A stretch of 64,000 nucleotides of DNA from Pleodorina starrii (lineage: Eukaryota > Chlorophyta > Chlorophyceae > Chlamydomonadales > Volvocaceae): NCBI GenBank assembly GCA_030267565.1, contig BRXU01000042.1:589001-653000 (forward strand), in the 5' to 3' direction. Below the pieces are notes generated by a model. It made no database searches. It was not told the DNA's origin and saw only the letters and a program-made list of their open reading frames with translations. Shown piece after piece: positions 19,392 to 30,900 of this stretch. The translations under genes were made by a program, and so were the position numbers. Positions within the stretch are counted from its first letter, which is position 1, and every line of letters starts with the position of its first letter.

Positions 19392-21530
19392 ATGACCGCG
19401 ATGATCGGCCGCGCACCAGTCACGACGGCTGCTTTTAGCCGCGGCCAAGCGCCATGCGTTCGCAGCCCCATAGCGGCTCGGGGCCGAGCTACTGTGCTTG
19501 TGAGGAGCTCAAAGGAGGAGGCTGTAAAGCAGCTTGAGCAGTTTGGCGCGGGAGTGCTGGCGAAAGTCCAGGAAACTGCACCTAACACAGTCCCTGTGAC
19601 GCCTATGGTACGCCGCAAAAGTTCGCGCCTTCACTCGTACTGACCGGCCGGTCTCCTCTTAATATACGCTTCCTTACATTGATTTTAGGCTGCCAAGAGC
19701 GTCGACGGGAGCCTCTCGGGAAGCATCGACGGTGAGCAATGACGAGCGACTGACGTTGTGGCAGACCTAAAAGTGCACCGTCCCTCTTGTGTTTTCCGAA
19801 ATACTGCTTTCGATTCACACATCATCTCGACGGCATCAGGCGCGCGTCGAAACGCCATCCGCGCGACGTTAAGAAGTGGCTTATTTTCTAGCTGCAGCCG
19901 TCGTAGAGACATGCGTACGCGCCCTACCCTTTCTCGCCACAGGCGGCCTGCTGGAGCTTAACAAGGATACCTTTTGGGAGTACCTTAAGCTTCAGGGCGA
20001 CACCCTTGTCGTTGTTGATTTCTACACGGTAAGGGAAATGGCATGACAAGTTAATGCAGCCAGCACACCGAACGCCGCTCCAGTCAGAGTACTCCCAAAG
20101 CGACGTTTTGTCGCCAAAGCGTGCTGAACTTCCTTCCCTTTTGACTGGGCGGTGGTAAGACGCTGTCGTTACGGGCTTCTAACTGCGCACCCGCACCCGT
20201 CATCCCACCATCACCCGTACCTCGCCCATCCACAGATGAGTTGCCACCCGCCCCAATCCCGCCCGCACTCCGTCCCACATGCGGTGCTCCCCACAAGTCC
20301 CAAACCCACTGCATCTTTGTCCTCGGCGCCCCTCGATTGCACTCAGCTAACCCCATCGCCCGCCCGAAAATCTGCCCCAAATTCTGAACAGGACTGGTGC
20401 GGCCCCTGCAAGCTGATTTACCCTGAGCTCGTGAAGCTCTCCCAGGAGAGGACAGACGTGCGCTTTGTCAAGGTATGTACGACAGCGTACGATGTACGGC
20501 AACTTTGCTTCCTTGAAAGGCGCCTACGGACGGACGGATGGACGGACGGAAAGAGCAGCTTAGGCCTCCCAAACCTAAACATAGGATCTCCGCCATCAGC
20601 GCCGCGCAACCCACCCCGTGGGATCTGATGTCATCTGCGCGGCGGTTGTGGATCTTACACAATCGGGGGCTTGGGGCGAAAGGGGGCCATGTAAGGAGAG
20701 AAGGACACTTGATGCGAGGTCAGTGAAGGCGGAGGTAATTACATTAGATTCGTCCCAGCGGGCAGCCAGGATGCTGACAAACAGCTGGCTTGACACGTTT
20801 AGGAAGTACCACCCCGCCCCGCCGACGCCTTCTCACCCCGTTCCTCTCCGTCTCCGGTCCTCAGTCGGGCTCATCTCCTCACCCCCTAACCACCCCGCCC
20901 ACCCGCACGCCCCCCGGGCCCCCTCCCCCCGGCCCCCCCCCGGCCCATCAGGTGAACTGCAACAAGACCAACAAGGAGCTCGGAATGGCCCTGGGCATCA
21001 AGGTGGCGCCCACCTTCCAGGTGAGATGTGATGAGGGAGAGAGGCCGGCCCGCATGAAACGGCTCAGGGCAAGTGGGTGGAGAGCAAAGCGAAGGGAAGC
21101 GCAGGGAAACGAAGGGAAGCGATGGCCGAAGGGCCGGTACCGAGGGACCCGAGCGATGCATAATATTAACAACCGCAGCACCTGCCTGCTGTTGCTGTTG
21201 CTGTTGCTGCCTAACTGGAGGGAGGGCACAGGGCGGGCGCGGGCGCGGGGGCGCAGGATGGGCTGCCGGGCACATGTTGCCGAGACCTCTGGAAGCCCTT
21301 CTTAATCTTGTTGCGGGCTTGTACTGTCCCGTCTTGCTCGCGACCTCGGGCGTGGGAACTCGGCGTGCCTCCAACAACCTCCCGTCTTGCCGGGCCCCCT
21401 CTCTGGCTCCCTTTGTGTACGACAGCTGTACCGCAACTCGACCAAGGTTGCCGACATGACGGGCGCCAAGCTGGACAAGCTGATTGCCCTGATTGACGAG
21501 CAGCAGAAGCAGCTCGCCGCCAGCAACTAA
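19392..21530 (+). CDS. TRXF: Chloroplast thioredoxin, f-type (six exons)
   Basis: Small disulfide reductase. Plastid f-type thioredoxins pass electrons from ferredoxin-thioredoxin reductase to Calvin-cycle enzymes in light. Exons: 19392-19607, 19689-19731, 19943-20028, 20392-20472, 20952-21020, 21426-21530; all introns are GT-AG and the 199-residue product closes in frame. Residues 1-40 look like a transit peptide (Ala/Arg/Ser-rich, no acidic residues). The fold begins near LNKDTFWEYL; the active site WCGPC is residues 117-121 and the cis-proline is P162 (VAPTF). The extra cysteine C145 (VNCNKTNKEL) matches the third cysteine typical of f-type proteins, and LNKDTFW and TGAKLDKL also fit that type. 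Other plastid thioredoxin-like families remain possible but fit less well. Confidence 0.93.
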
Positions 21531-22900
21531 ATGCCCAACCAATTCGACTGTTGCGGTTGCAACCAATTAGACGGTTGCGGTTACTGTGGTGGCGTTCAGG
21601 AGGGCAAGCGGGCAGGCAGGCGGGCAGGCTGCTGCGACCACCCGCCCGGTGCGCTGCGTGGCCGGCGTCCTCCCGTTGAGCCCGGGCGCCCCCTCGACTC
21701 GGCGTCGCGACACCCGCCCGCGAGTGCGGGAGCAGCGGATTTCGGCCGGGGAGCAGCGGAAGAGTCTTCTTCCCTGCTGCACCCTAAGAACTGAAGTTCC
21801 TTCCGAGCGGTGGCGGAATGGTTCGGTTCACACACACGCCCCGGTGCCCCGCCTCTGTCGTGAGGGAGGCGATGCACGACGATGTGCAGCGCTGCGCTCT
21901 CAAGGAGCTGGTAGTGCCTCGAGGTGGAGTGTTGGACGCTCTCGCCGAGGGGGTTGGGCGCCGTGTGCACTGCATCCCGACCTGCTGCGGCGGAAGGGGG
22001 GGTTGGCGCCTGCCTTGCGAGTTGCGAGTTGCGAGCGAGGGCACAAGGGGGCACAGTTGTGAGCGTCCGTGCCGATGACGGCAGCCGCCGCCAGCCGCCG
22101 CCGTCACCGTCGCTGCCGTGCGATAACGGCAGCTCGCTGCGCGGCGTCGCGGCCAGTCGGGTTCCCTCCGTCCTCGGGCGTGGCGCGGCGTGGCGCGACG
22201 CGGGGGTTGCGTTCCCCAAAAGCTTATGCATTAACACAAAATATTAGTTGTGACCTTTCCGTGTTTCGTTTCTTGGGGCTCTCCTCCGACGGCTCATTCT
22301 CCTGCTGCTGCTGGGGGGCTCGAGGGAGAGTGGGGACCGAGTATGTCTTGTGTGTGTACGCGTTGTATGGCTGTTGCAGCGACCTCAATAATAATAATAA
22401 TAAGGATAAGAATATCGATATACGTGATATGTTCTGCTACTTTCGCGATAAACCGTGATAAAGGCTAGGTGGCGAATAAAGTGTGGTCATTGTCGTTTGG
22501 CCATTTGGGAGACGCGCTTTTGCCCGCCGTGTGCTTTTCCGTAATACGGCTGGGAAACGCGGCTCCTGTGCGTTTCCGTAATGTCTCGGCTGGGCGGAGC
22601 AAGCTGAGTACGGTGGCGGCGAGGTCGAGGATCAGCAACAACGGGGGGGCAGTGCGTAGACGTGGAGGATGCGTTCTGTGGGTTAGCTCGGCTGGGCCGT
22701 CAAGCAGGGCCCTATGCGCGACTCCAGGGAGCGCGAGCGGTTGGTCGCTGACTCATTGCCATCAACGCGCTGTCCGTCTGCCCTCCTCACTCCCACACCC
22801 TTACCTCTCGCCCCGGGTCCCGCCTCGACCGAACCTCCGCCAAGCTTCCTCTTCGATTTGCGTGATCCCGTTGCGGGGTCCGGTCCGGTGTGCTGTCGGG
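21531..22900. other. Thioredoxin 3' flank and intergenic, no gene seen
   Basis: It probably starts with the 3' UTR of the thioredoxin gene. It includes a short (AAT)n tract near 22386-22401. Overlapping frames on both strands have no conserved features. Confidence 0.4.
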
Positions 22901-25900
22901 CGTGAGCTGTCTTGTGCCGCTGCCCTGGGCCTTTGATCCGATTACCCTCGATCCGAAATGCCGTACATCGTGGCCGTGCAATCCCTAGGACTCGCGATCT
23001 TGGGGGCTGCTGGGCTGTCGCGCTCACAGGTGACCAGTCGTTGTCGGTTGGTTGGTTCATTATCTGCGGTATCGTCCCTGCACGTCCTATCTTTGCTTCC
23101 AGAGACGCTTCCAGGCGGCAACGGCAAAGCTAGCAACTGAGGCTGTCTGCGTCGCAAATGGCGTTTTAAATATCCACAGCGCTGAGCTGCCGCCGAAAAA
23201 GGGGAGGTTTTTGTGATGCGCTGCAAACAGTGTTTGTTTGCCGAATTGGACGCTGCCTCATCAAAAATGAGCCATAGTAACCACAAGTACGAGTTTTAGC
23301 CCGACGAAACGGCTGCTTGAGCCGGCGGCTGTGACTCGGTGAGTCGACAGCAGAGGCTATAGGCGAGGCCTTGCCATCGCGTTGGCCAGAGGACGGATGG
23401 AGAGAGGCCGACAGAGGCGCGAGAAGGCCCGAGGCTCCGAGGTTGCATTTGCGTCCCTGTATGGAGCCAACCGCAGGGGTCTGTTTGTAAACAAGACCGG
23501 TCGTGATGTCGCCTTTCGTCCATCGGTCCGTCCACCGAAAGGGTTCCGGAGCCATTTTGAGGGCAGCTCTCACTCTTCAGCCGCGCAAGCCCCGCTCGCA
23601 TTTTACAAACGACCTGCTTTTCATTCCGGCCAAAGGTCGCCCAAAGCAGGCAAGACGCCACCATACAAGCCACGAGGACAGCCGCCATTTGGTGCCACGA
23701 CGGCGGGCGGCTAAAGCCGCGAGCTTCATAAAAGCAAAACTTTAAGAAGCACGTGAGATTGAGACAGTTCAGATTGACATAACGGTAGACCCCGTGGGGG
23801 ACGGGGCGTTGCCCAGGACGGGTGGGCTCCGCCCTGGCCTCCTTAAAAACCGGGACACGTCTGACCGGGAGCAATGCAGCAGTACGGCACCAAACAGCAA
23901 GCGGGAGGGCTAAACAGCCGAGGCAGCGGGCAATGCATACGTGTACAGTTCCGTAGGCCTGGTCATGAGAGCTTGATGAGACAGACGAGACGGCCCTTTC
24001 TGCCGTGTACCGTAGAGATACCGTGCGTGCAACACACGTACACAGTACGATTTTCCCGGGACGCACACACATGCCCACGCATTAACACGCACACGGACAC
24101 GCACCGCACAGCACGTTGCTTCAGCGCCGGCCGGCACGGCGAGTTATCTCCATTTGATGTCGAGTGTTCAGGCGAGACACCAGCAGGGCGAAGGTCGCCG
24201 ATCGGCCGCCGATGTGGTAAGGCGCAACCCAACCCGTTATGCGCGTCGGGGCCACTTGTGACCCACAATGCGTACGACACCCCACGGGTGCGCCAGCGTC
24301 CGTAGCCGTCACTCGATTCGGCTTATGTTACCCCCCGCCCTCGCGGCCATTGCGGCCGCACTTTGATGCTCCGAGAGCCCCCGCAGTAATGCAGGTGGCA
24401 GCAGGGGAGCAGTACGCGCCCCGAAAACCAGGTAGACAAATTATATGTAGGTGCACTCGCCAATACATTGTCCCCAAGCCGCGCCCGCTGCTGCGGAGCC
24501 ACGCTCGGCCCTTTCCTCCGGGCGCTCAGTCCCGGCGGATGCAGGGGCTCCGGCATATGCACCCATGCAGCGCGGGCGGCGTAAACAGTTCCTTTCCCAA
24601 CCAGTGCTTTTTCAGATATCCCCATGCCTCCAGGTCCATCATCGGGGGCTGCCCGGGAGCGGTGTCGGCCAGGCAACGCACCGCCGGCGGCGGCAGCGGT
24701 TGTGGTCGCCGACCCCGTGAAGGCGATGACCTGCCAGGTTCCAGTGGTGGCGGCGTAACCGCCCCGCCAGGCTAGGGGGATGGCCATCCTCTGATAGCCA
24801 TCCATCCGCGAGCCGCCATGACCACCACCACCACCCAGGCAGCCGCAGGCGCTTCACAACGCACCGCACCCGTACCGATGCCGTACATTGACTGGGAAGC
24901 CCAGTTGAGGTGAAGCAACCTACTTCGTTCATAATGGCGCGGCTCGGATGGCAAAGAAACGGCATGCCGGCCCGGCAGTCCGCAAACGACCTCCGCATCT
25001 TCCCTCCCTCCCGGGTTCGACCCATGGGACAGCCGAGCCGCAAGCGGCGCGCGACATAGAAAAGGGCTCCCCTATTCGGGGGCCACAAGCAGCAATACAA
25101 GCAGCAACCCGGCGGTCGTTGGGTCTTCTTCTTCGTCGTCAAGGAAAGCGCCCGCTCGCGTGCCGCGGGACGGCCCAAACAAAACCGTGGCAAAGCCGTG
25201 CCGAGCCGCGGCCCGCCTCGCCTCGGCCGCAGCATCCTCGCCGCATGCGCGCGGGAGTTGTCCCGTAAAGTAAGGTGACGCAGTAAGGCGGCGCCGCCGC
25301 ATGCACACACACGCACTCGTGTGCCTTCCCCTCCCCCGTTCTTCTCTGCCACGCCTCGTTTACGCACGGCCCTTCATGTTCGTTTCCACCACCCCGGGGA
25401 CCGTCGCCAACGTCGCCTCCGTTCCACCTCTGCGGTTCCAGCCCCACCGCGCGCGACGCCGGCGACTAACGGGAGCCCGCCGACGGCGTTTGGCTGATGT
25501 TGTGTTTGACCCCCTCCCCCGCCGCCTGGCGGACGCGGAGGCGGAGCGCAGAGTACGACGACGGGAGGACACACAGGGCGGCGCATCTCCCGGTCGGGCC
25601 CGGCGCATCGCCCACCCTGCCCTGAACCGGCCGTGGCAACCTTGTCTAGGTGCCGTACAGTACGGCGCATCCGATAGCCCGCTTTGCCGGCCGATTGGCC
25701 GGAAGCCAAACCCACACACGCACACGCGCCCCGCCGGGCTCAGCACGACCGGAATAGCACGATGCGCCCACACGAGATGCCCGCGTCTTTGCAATCATGC
25801 ACCGCTGACTGCTGCCGCAAGCCGTCGCAGCGCGCGCGCGCGAGCACATTAGGGTTTCCATGTGGCACGATGCAGCGCACCCAGCGCAGCGCAGTGGGTC

Positions 25901-27916
25901 GTGTGTGAGGGTAAGGGTGAGGGGACACAAACACATATGCCGGATGCAGAGCAGTGCCGCGCGTCATGTCTGGCGGGCCAAGCGGCCGGGCGGCCAACCA
26001 GCTTGTTTCCCAAACACACACATACACACACACGTACACACACACGTCTCATTGGGTCGTATGCCAGCCGGGGGGCGCTTGTGGCACTCATGGCATCGCA
26101 GCCGCGAAGCACCCGGGATTGCGCAGGTCGCCTCCGTCGCGTCTGCCAATGGAGCGAGGCGGAACGGCGGCGACCCGTGTCACGAGAGCCCTTCAGCAAC
26201 ACGAGTGACAACACTGGCGGATTTGTTGGAAGTGGCGCCGCCACAACGTCAATGCACGACTGTGCGCCACCGTCACCATCACCTGGGTCTTCCTTCCTCA
26301 GCCTTCCTCAGCCTTGCCTTCCTTTCCCTTGCATCGGAGCAAACACGTCCGAGCGCGTCCTGTCAGCTTCCTGCAGCCCGAGTAAGGCTGACGACCCACA
26401 CCGTACATGGTACAAATGTTCCCACAGAAGCACCCATGCGGCAAACAACCCCCACCATGCCCCGGGCGGGCGGGCGCCTGCCGTGCCGCAGTCAAACAAG
26501 GGTGCTGTGCTGCGCACGGCTCCAGGGAACTGCCCCCGAGCCCCCTCAAACCCAACCCATCGCAACCCCCGGATCTCTTTATACCCCCCGGATCCGCATT
26601 TCCACAGTTGGGTCCCCCACGTGGTGCCGTCATACCTGCAGACCCACCTCGAGACCGTCGGCTTAAGACCCCGATGTACTGCACGCTGCGCCAAAAGGCA
26701 CAACAGCAACGACAACCGCAACCGCAACCCCAACCTCAACGATCCCCCTTCGCCACAGCCGCCTCCGCCTCAACAACATGGTGCAACTTTGAAGGGGATG
26801 CACACAGACACAACACATAACACTCACGCACGCAGCCGCAGCCGCGGCCCACAGCCCCAGATGCCGCCACAGTCACGGCACACGGCACACGGCCACAGCC
26901 ACGCGCACATTTGGTACAAGCTGACCGGCTAACCGCCCGCGTGGGGCGAAGCCCGGCGCCTCCGCTCTTCACACGTACGCTCGGGAGTTCACTCGAGGAT
27001 ACACACACAGTCACACACACCGGCAAATCCGTTCGCCACACTCTTGCACATGCACAGGCCCAGACTCGTTCCTTTCCGCAGCCACGTGGCTCAGCGTGGG
27101 GGGCAGCGTGACGTGACCGCGACCCAGAGAGACGCGGGCGCTGCAGGTGCCCTGTACCTCTCGGACAAAACCACGCATCGAACCGCCGCCGCCTCCCCTT
27201 GCGCAGCTGCCTCCACCCCCCCCCACACACACCACCACCACCCACCGTCGCTGCCAACAGCGCCCATGCACAGCCGCTTCGTCCAACCGCTTCGCCAGCG
27301 GCCCGTGTGGTGCGCTGCAGTAACCGATCGGGCGAATCCTCCCGGCGCATAAACCCATTCACCGACATCGAACCCCAACCTCCGCTGTAGCCGAGTACCG
27401 TGACAGCAGGGCCGACCTCCACCCCAAACATGAAAGACCGAGCGGGGGCCCAGGGGGCGACGCGGCAGTCAGTGAGCAGACAAGACGCACAAGCGGGCCG
27501 GTCGAACCGTTGGCCCGGCACAGGGTTTGCAGCGGGGTGCTACCGGAAGAGCGGCAGTGCGGCGGCCCCGCCAACCAGGTCCGCGAGCGCCTGCGGGAGA
27601 GGGCGACGAAGCGGGGCGGGAGGGGAGAGGGGCAATTATTATTAGGCCGAGAGAAGGCGGATTCGCGCGTGACGGCGGTGCACCGCCAGGCCCAGGCGAA
27701 GGGCGTGCGGGCGAGTGGGCGGCGAACGAGCGACAGCCAACACATACGGACGTTCGGACGATCAGGAGGAGGCAGCGGGCATCGCGGAACGCAACGTCGG
27801 CGCTGCCAGCCGCCCTTTTCCCGCGACCGTCAGCCCCGTAGCCCAGGATTGCACCCGAAAGAAAACGGCTGTGAGAGTCGGCAAAAAGAGGGCCTTTGCA
27901 CACACGCGCGCATCCA
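22901..27916. other. Long gene-poor stretch, partly a possible 3' UTR
   Basis: About 5 kb with no recognisable protein. The part adjoining 27917 may be the 3' UTR of the large minus-strand gene. Frames such as 23296-24078 (-) and 25862-26932 (+) have low-information composition and no splice-linked continuation. CA/CACACA tracts occur near 26020-26045 and 27000-27050. Confidence 0.4.
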
Positions 27917-30900
27917 TCAGTACGACACCCCCCAGCTACCCACAGAGGGCCCGGTGCGACCCCTGTCGCCTCGACGCACCTGTTGCGCGCCGCTGCTGCC
28001 AAAGGCCGTCCGCGCGCTGAAGAGGCCGACCACCAACTCCACGCTCGGCAGCGAGGCGATGAGGGGATCGGGGGCCGGAGGCGTCGGCGAGCCCGCGGCG
28101 GACAGGGAGCCGGAGCGGTGCTGCATCAGCAGGCCCGCGCTCGTGCCGCCGCGGACACTGCCGCGGCCGCTGCGGTACGGGTGCTGTTGCTGATGCAGTT
28201 CGTCCATGTGTACGGCACCGTAAGCCTGGCGCTGAGACGCCGTGACCACCAGGCCGACGCTGTCGAGCTCCAGCTGCGCGCGCATCGCGAGCTGCTGCAT
28301 GGCGGGCTGGTTGTCGTACATCAAAGCCCCGATGGCGTCCATGACGCAGCGGCCGCCGCCGCCGCTGCCGCAGGTGGCGGCGGCGGCGGCGGCGGCGCGC
28401 TTTGCCGGCGACGGCGTGGCCCCGTCGGCATGCAAGGCCGCGGCAGCAGCGCCGGGGTTAAAGGCGGAGACAACCGGGCCCGTCGCATCCTCCGGCGCCA
28501 CGCCATCCGCTTCACCGACCTCCGCAGCGGCGCTGATGGTGGCGGCGCCGGCGGCGGTGACGACGCCGCACGCCTGTGGCGGCCCCGCGCCGCCTCCGCT
28601 GCCATTGCCGCTGACGTCATCGTCGCCGGCGCCAGCGTGCCAAATCTCATAACCGACGCCCACCCGCCCGCCGACCGGATCGTCCGTCTCGGGGACGCCT
28701 GGCACCGGTAGACAGCCCGTCGGCTCCGCGACCTGCGCCGCCGTCGCCTCGACCGGCTCCGAAACCTCCTCCATGCCCCGGCCCTCAGCGCCAATCGACT
28801 CTTGCTGTGGCAAGAACGGGTCCGCTACCGATGTGACAGCGGCGGCCGCCAGGCCCTCGGATGCAACGGCCACCATCATTCCCGGCAGCCCGGCAGCGCC
28901 CGGCGCGCCGGCCATCTGTAGGCGCAACGATGCCGCGGCCGAAGATAGCGCGGGAAGCTTCGGTAGCGGAGCGCCGGCGGAGGGCGGGCGGCCCGTGCGC
29001 TTCGCGCGAGTGGGCGTGTTGGAACGCAGCTGCCCGGCCGGCTGCAGCCCCGGCGGCGGCGGCGGTGTGCCGCAGCGAGACGCTAAACCCGCCGCCGCTG
29101 CTGCGGCGCCGCCGCCGCTGTACTGAAGCCGCGGCGCGGCGCCGCCGTCAGAGCAGGCCGCGGGGCCGCCGCCATCGACCGCTGCGCCAGCTGCGGCGGC
29201 AGCGGCGACGCCGCCGTACTTGCCCTCCTCGCCGCCGCTGGGCCCAGCGCTGCTGTCGGACAAAGCCACGTGGGCCCAATGCGAATCACCCGGCGGCACC
29301 GGCTGCGGCGGCAGCCCTTGGGCATTCAACCCGCTCGCCGCCGCCGCCGCGGCAACAACGCCGGCGGCCGCGCCCACGCCCATAATCGTCGCTTCCGCCG
29401 CGTGTTCCGACTCCAGCTTAACGCCTGGACCGGACCGCGTCGCGTCGCCGCCGTCACTGTGTCTCGCAGCGGCAGTGGCGGCAGCAGCGGCGGCGTCCTG
29501 TCCCAGCGCCGCCTCAAGCAACCCGGCCAGGCCCGCGGGAATGCACCCGTCGCGGGCCGCAGCTGCGCTGGGAAGCCCCGCCGGCATCGACACCGACGCC
29601 GCCGCTGCGCCTGCCGTACCCATTATCCCTGATCCCCAACCCGTCACGATGATGCGCGGCCGCGCCGGCGCCGCCGCAGCCGCCGGCATCAGCGCCGCCG
29701 CCGCCGCCGACGCTCGGTCACCATAGTGTCCCATCTGGTGAAAGAGATACTGGCTGCTGCTGTGGTGGTGGCGGTGGCTGTGGCTGTTGTGTTGGAGGAC
29801 AGGGTCGCCGCTGCGATGGCGCTTGGCGCCCGCGCCGCCGGCGCTGCCGTTGACGCTGCAGCGGCGGCCGCCGCCGAAGCCGCTGCTGCGCCGGCTGCCG
29901 CCGGCGCCGCCGAATGGGGGCATGTAGTCCGCGTCGTGCTCGTGGTCGTCGACCTCCATCTCCAAATCCAAATCGTCCGGCGACACGGTAGGATCTTCAT
30001 CGTACACCTGTACGACAGGCGGCGAGGGACACGTCTCGCCATCCCCTCAACTGGCCCGCAACTTCCCACCCGCAACTCCTCAGCAACTCCGTTCGCCGTT
30101 CTGTCCCATTAAGTCTCCTAGCGGGTGGCGACCGCGTGTCCCTCCCGAAACCCACAAATACCGTATCCCGCATCTGATATCCGCAATGCGAAGGGACATT
30201 TCCTCGCAGGACATAATGGGTTGATGGCCGCTGGCGCGTGTGGCGTGAACGTATCCCCGCCACAGCTCTCCCGACCCCGCGGCACTCCGTCTCCCAGTCC
30301 TCGCCGGACCCCCCAGGCCCCTCTCTTCACACCAGCAATACCCCCAGTCCCCCGCGCCAAACAGGCCCATCGCCTTGGGGGGGCCTGTCTTGGGCGACCC
30401 AAGGCGAATGGACGGACGCTACCCCGCACACCCCCTCACCCGTCGCCGCTTGTTGATCGGCGCCTGAAGCGCCCCATAGTACGCCCCGCCCCCGCTCTGG
30501 CGGTGGGGCGGTTCCCGGGAACCGACCCGTGGGTCCATGCTGCCAGATTGCTGCTGCTGCTGCTGCTGCTGCTGCTGTGAGCTCCCACTGCCGTCGTCCG
30601 CCGCCGCCGCAGCCGCGGGGCAGGGCGCGCAGTAGAGGCGACGCAGCACCTCCGGCATCCGTGCCCAGGCGCCGCCCGCCGCCTCAAGCTCCCAGTCATT
30701 CTCCCCGCAGCACCACGCGTCGCCCTCGCCGTCCATGCGCGACCTGCTGGGCTTGCCTGGAAGGAAGGGTGAACGGCGAAAGAGAGGCACTTGAATGATA
30801 CCGGCACGGTCATCTCGTGTCTCTGACACTGCGATTCGTTCCGTGTGTGTTCGCGCATGTAGGCGGGGGAACTGCTGCTGGCCTCCCGTGCAGCAAAGTT

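Noticed and set aside
23296..24078. 260-codon minus-strand frame
   Set aside because: No recognisable domain, no coding-like composition and no splice-linked neighbours.
25006..25030. GGGTTCGACCC, a perfect T-arm-like hairpin
   Set aside because: No matching acceptor stem or anticodon arm within about 75 bases.
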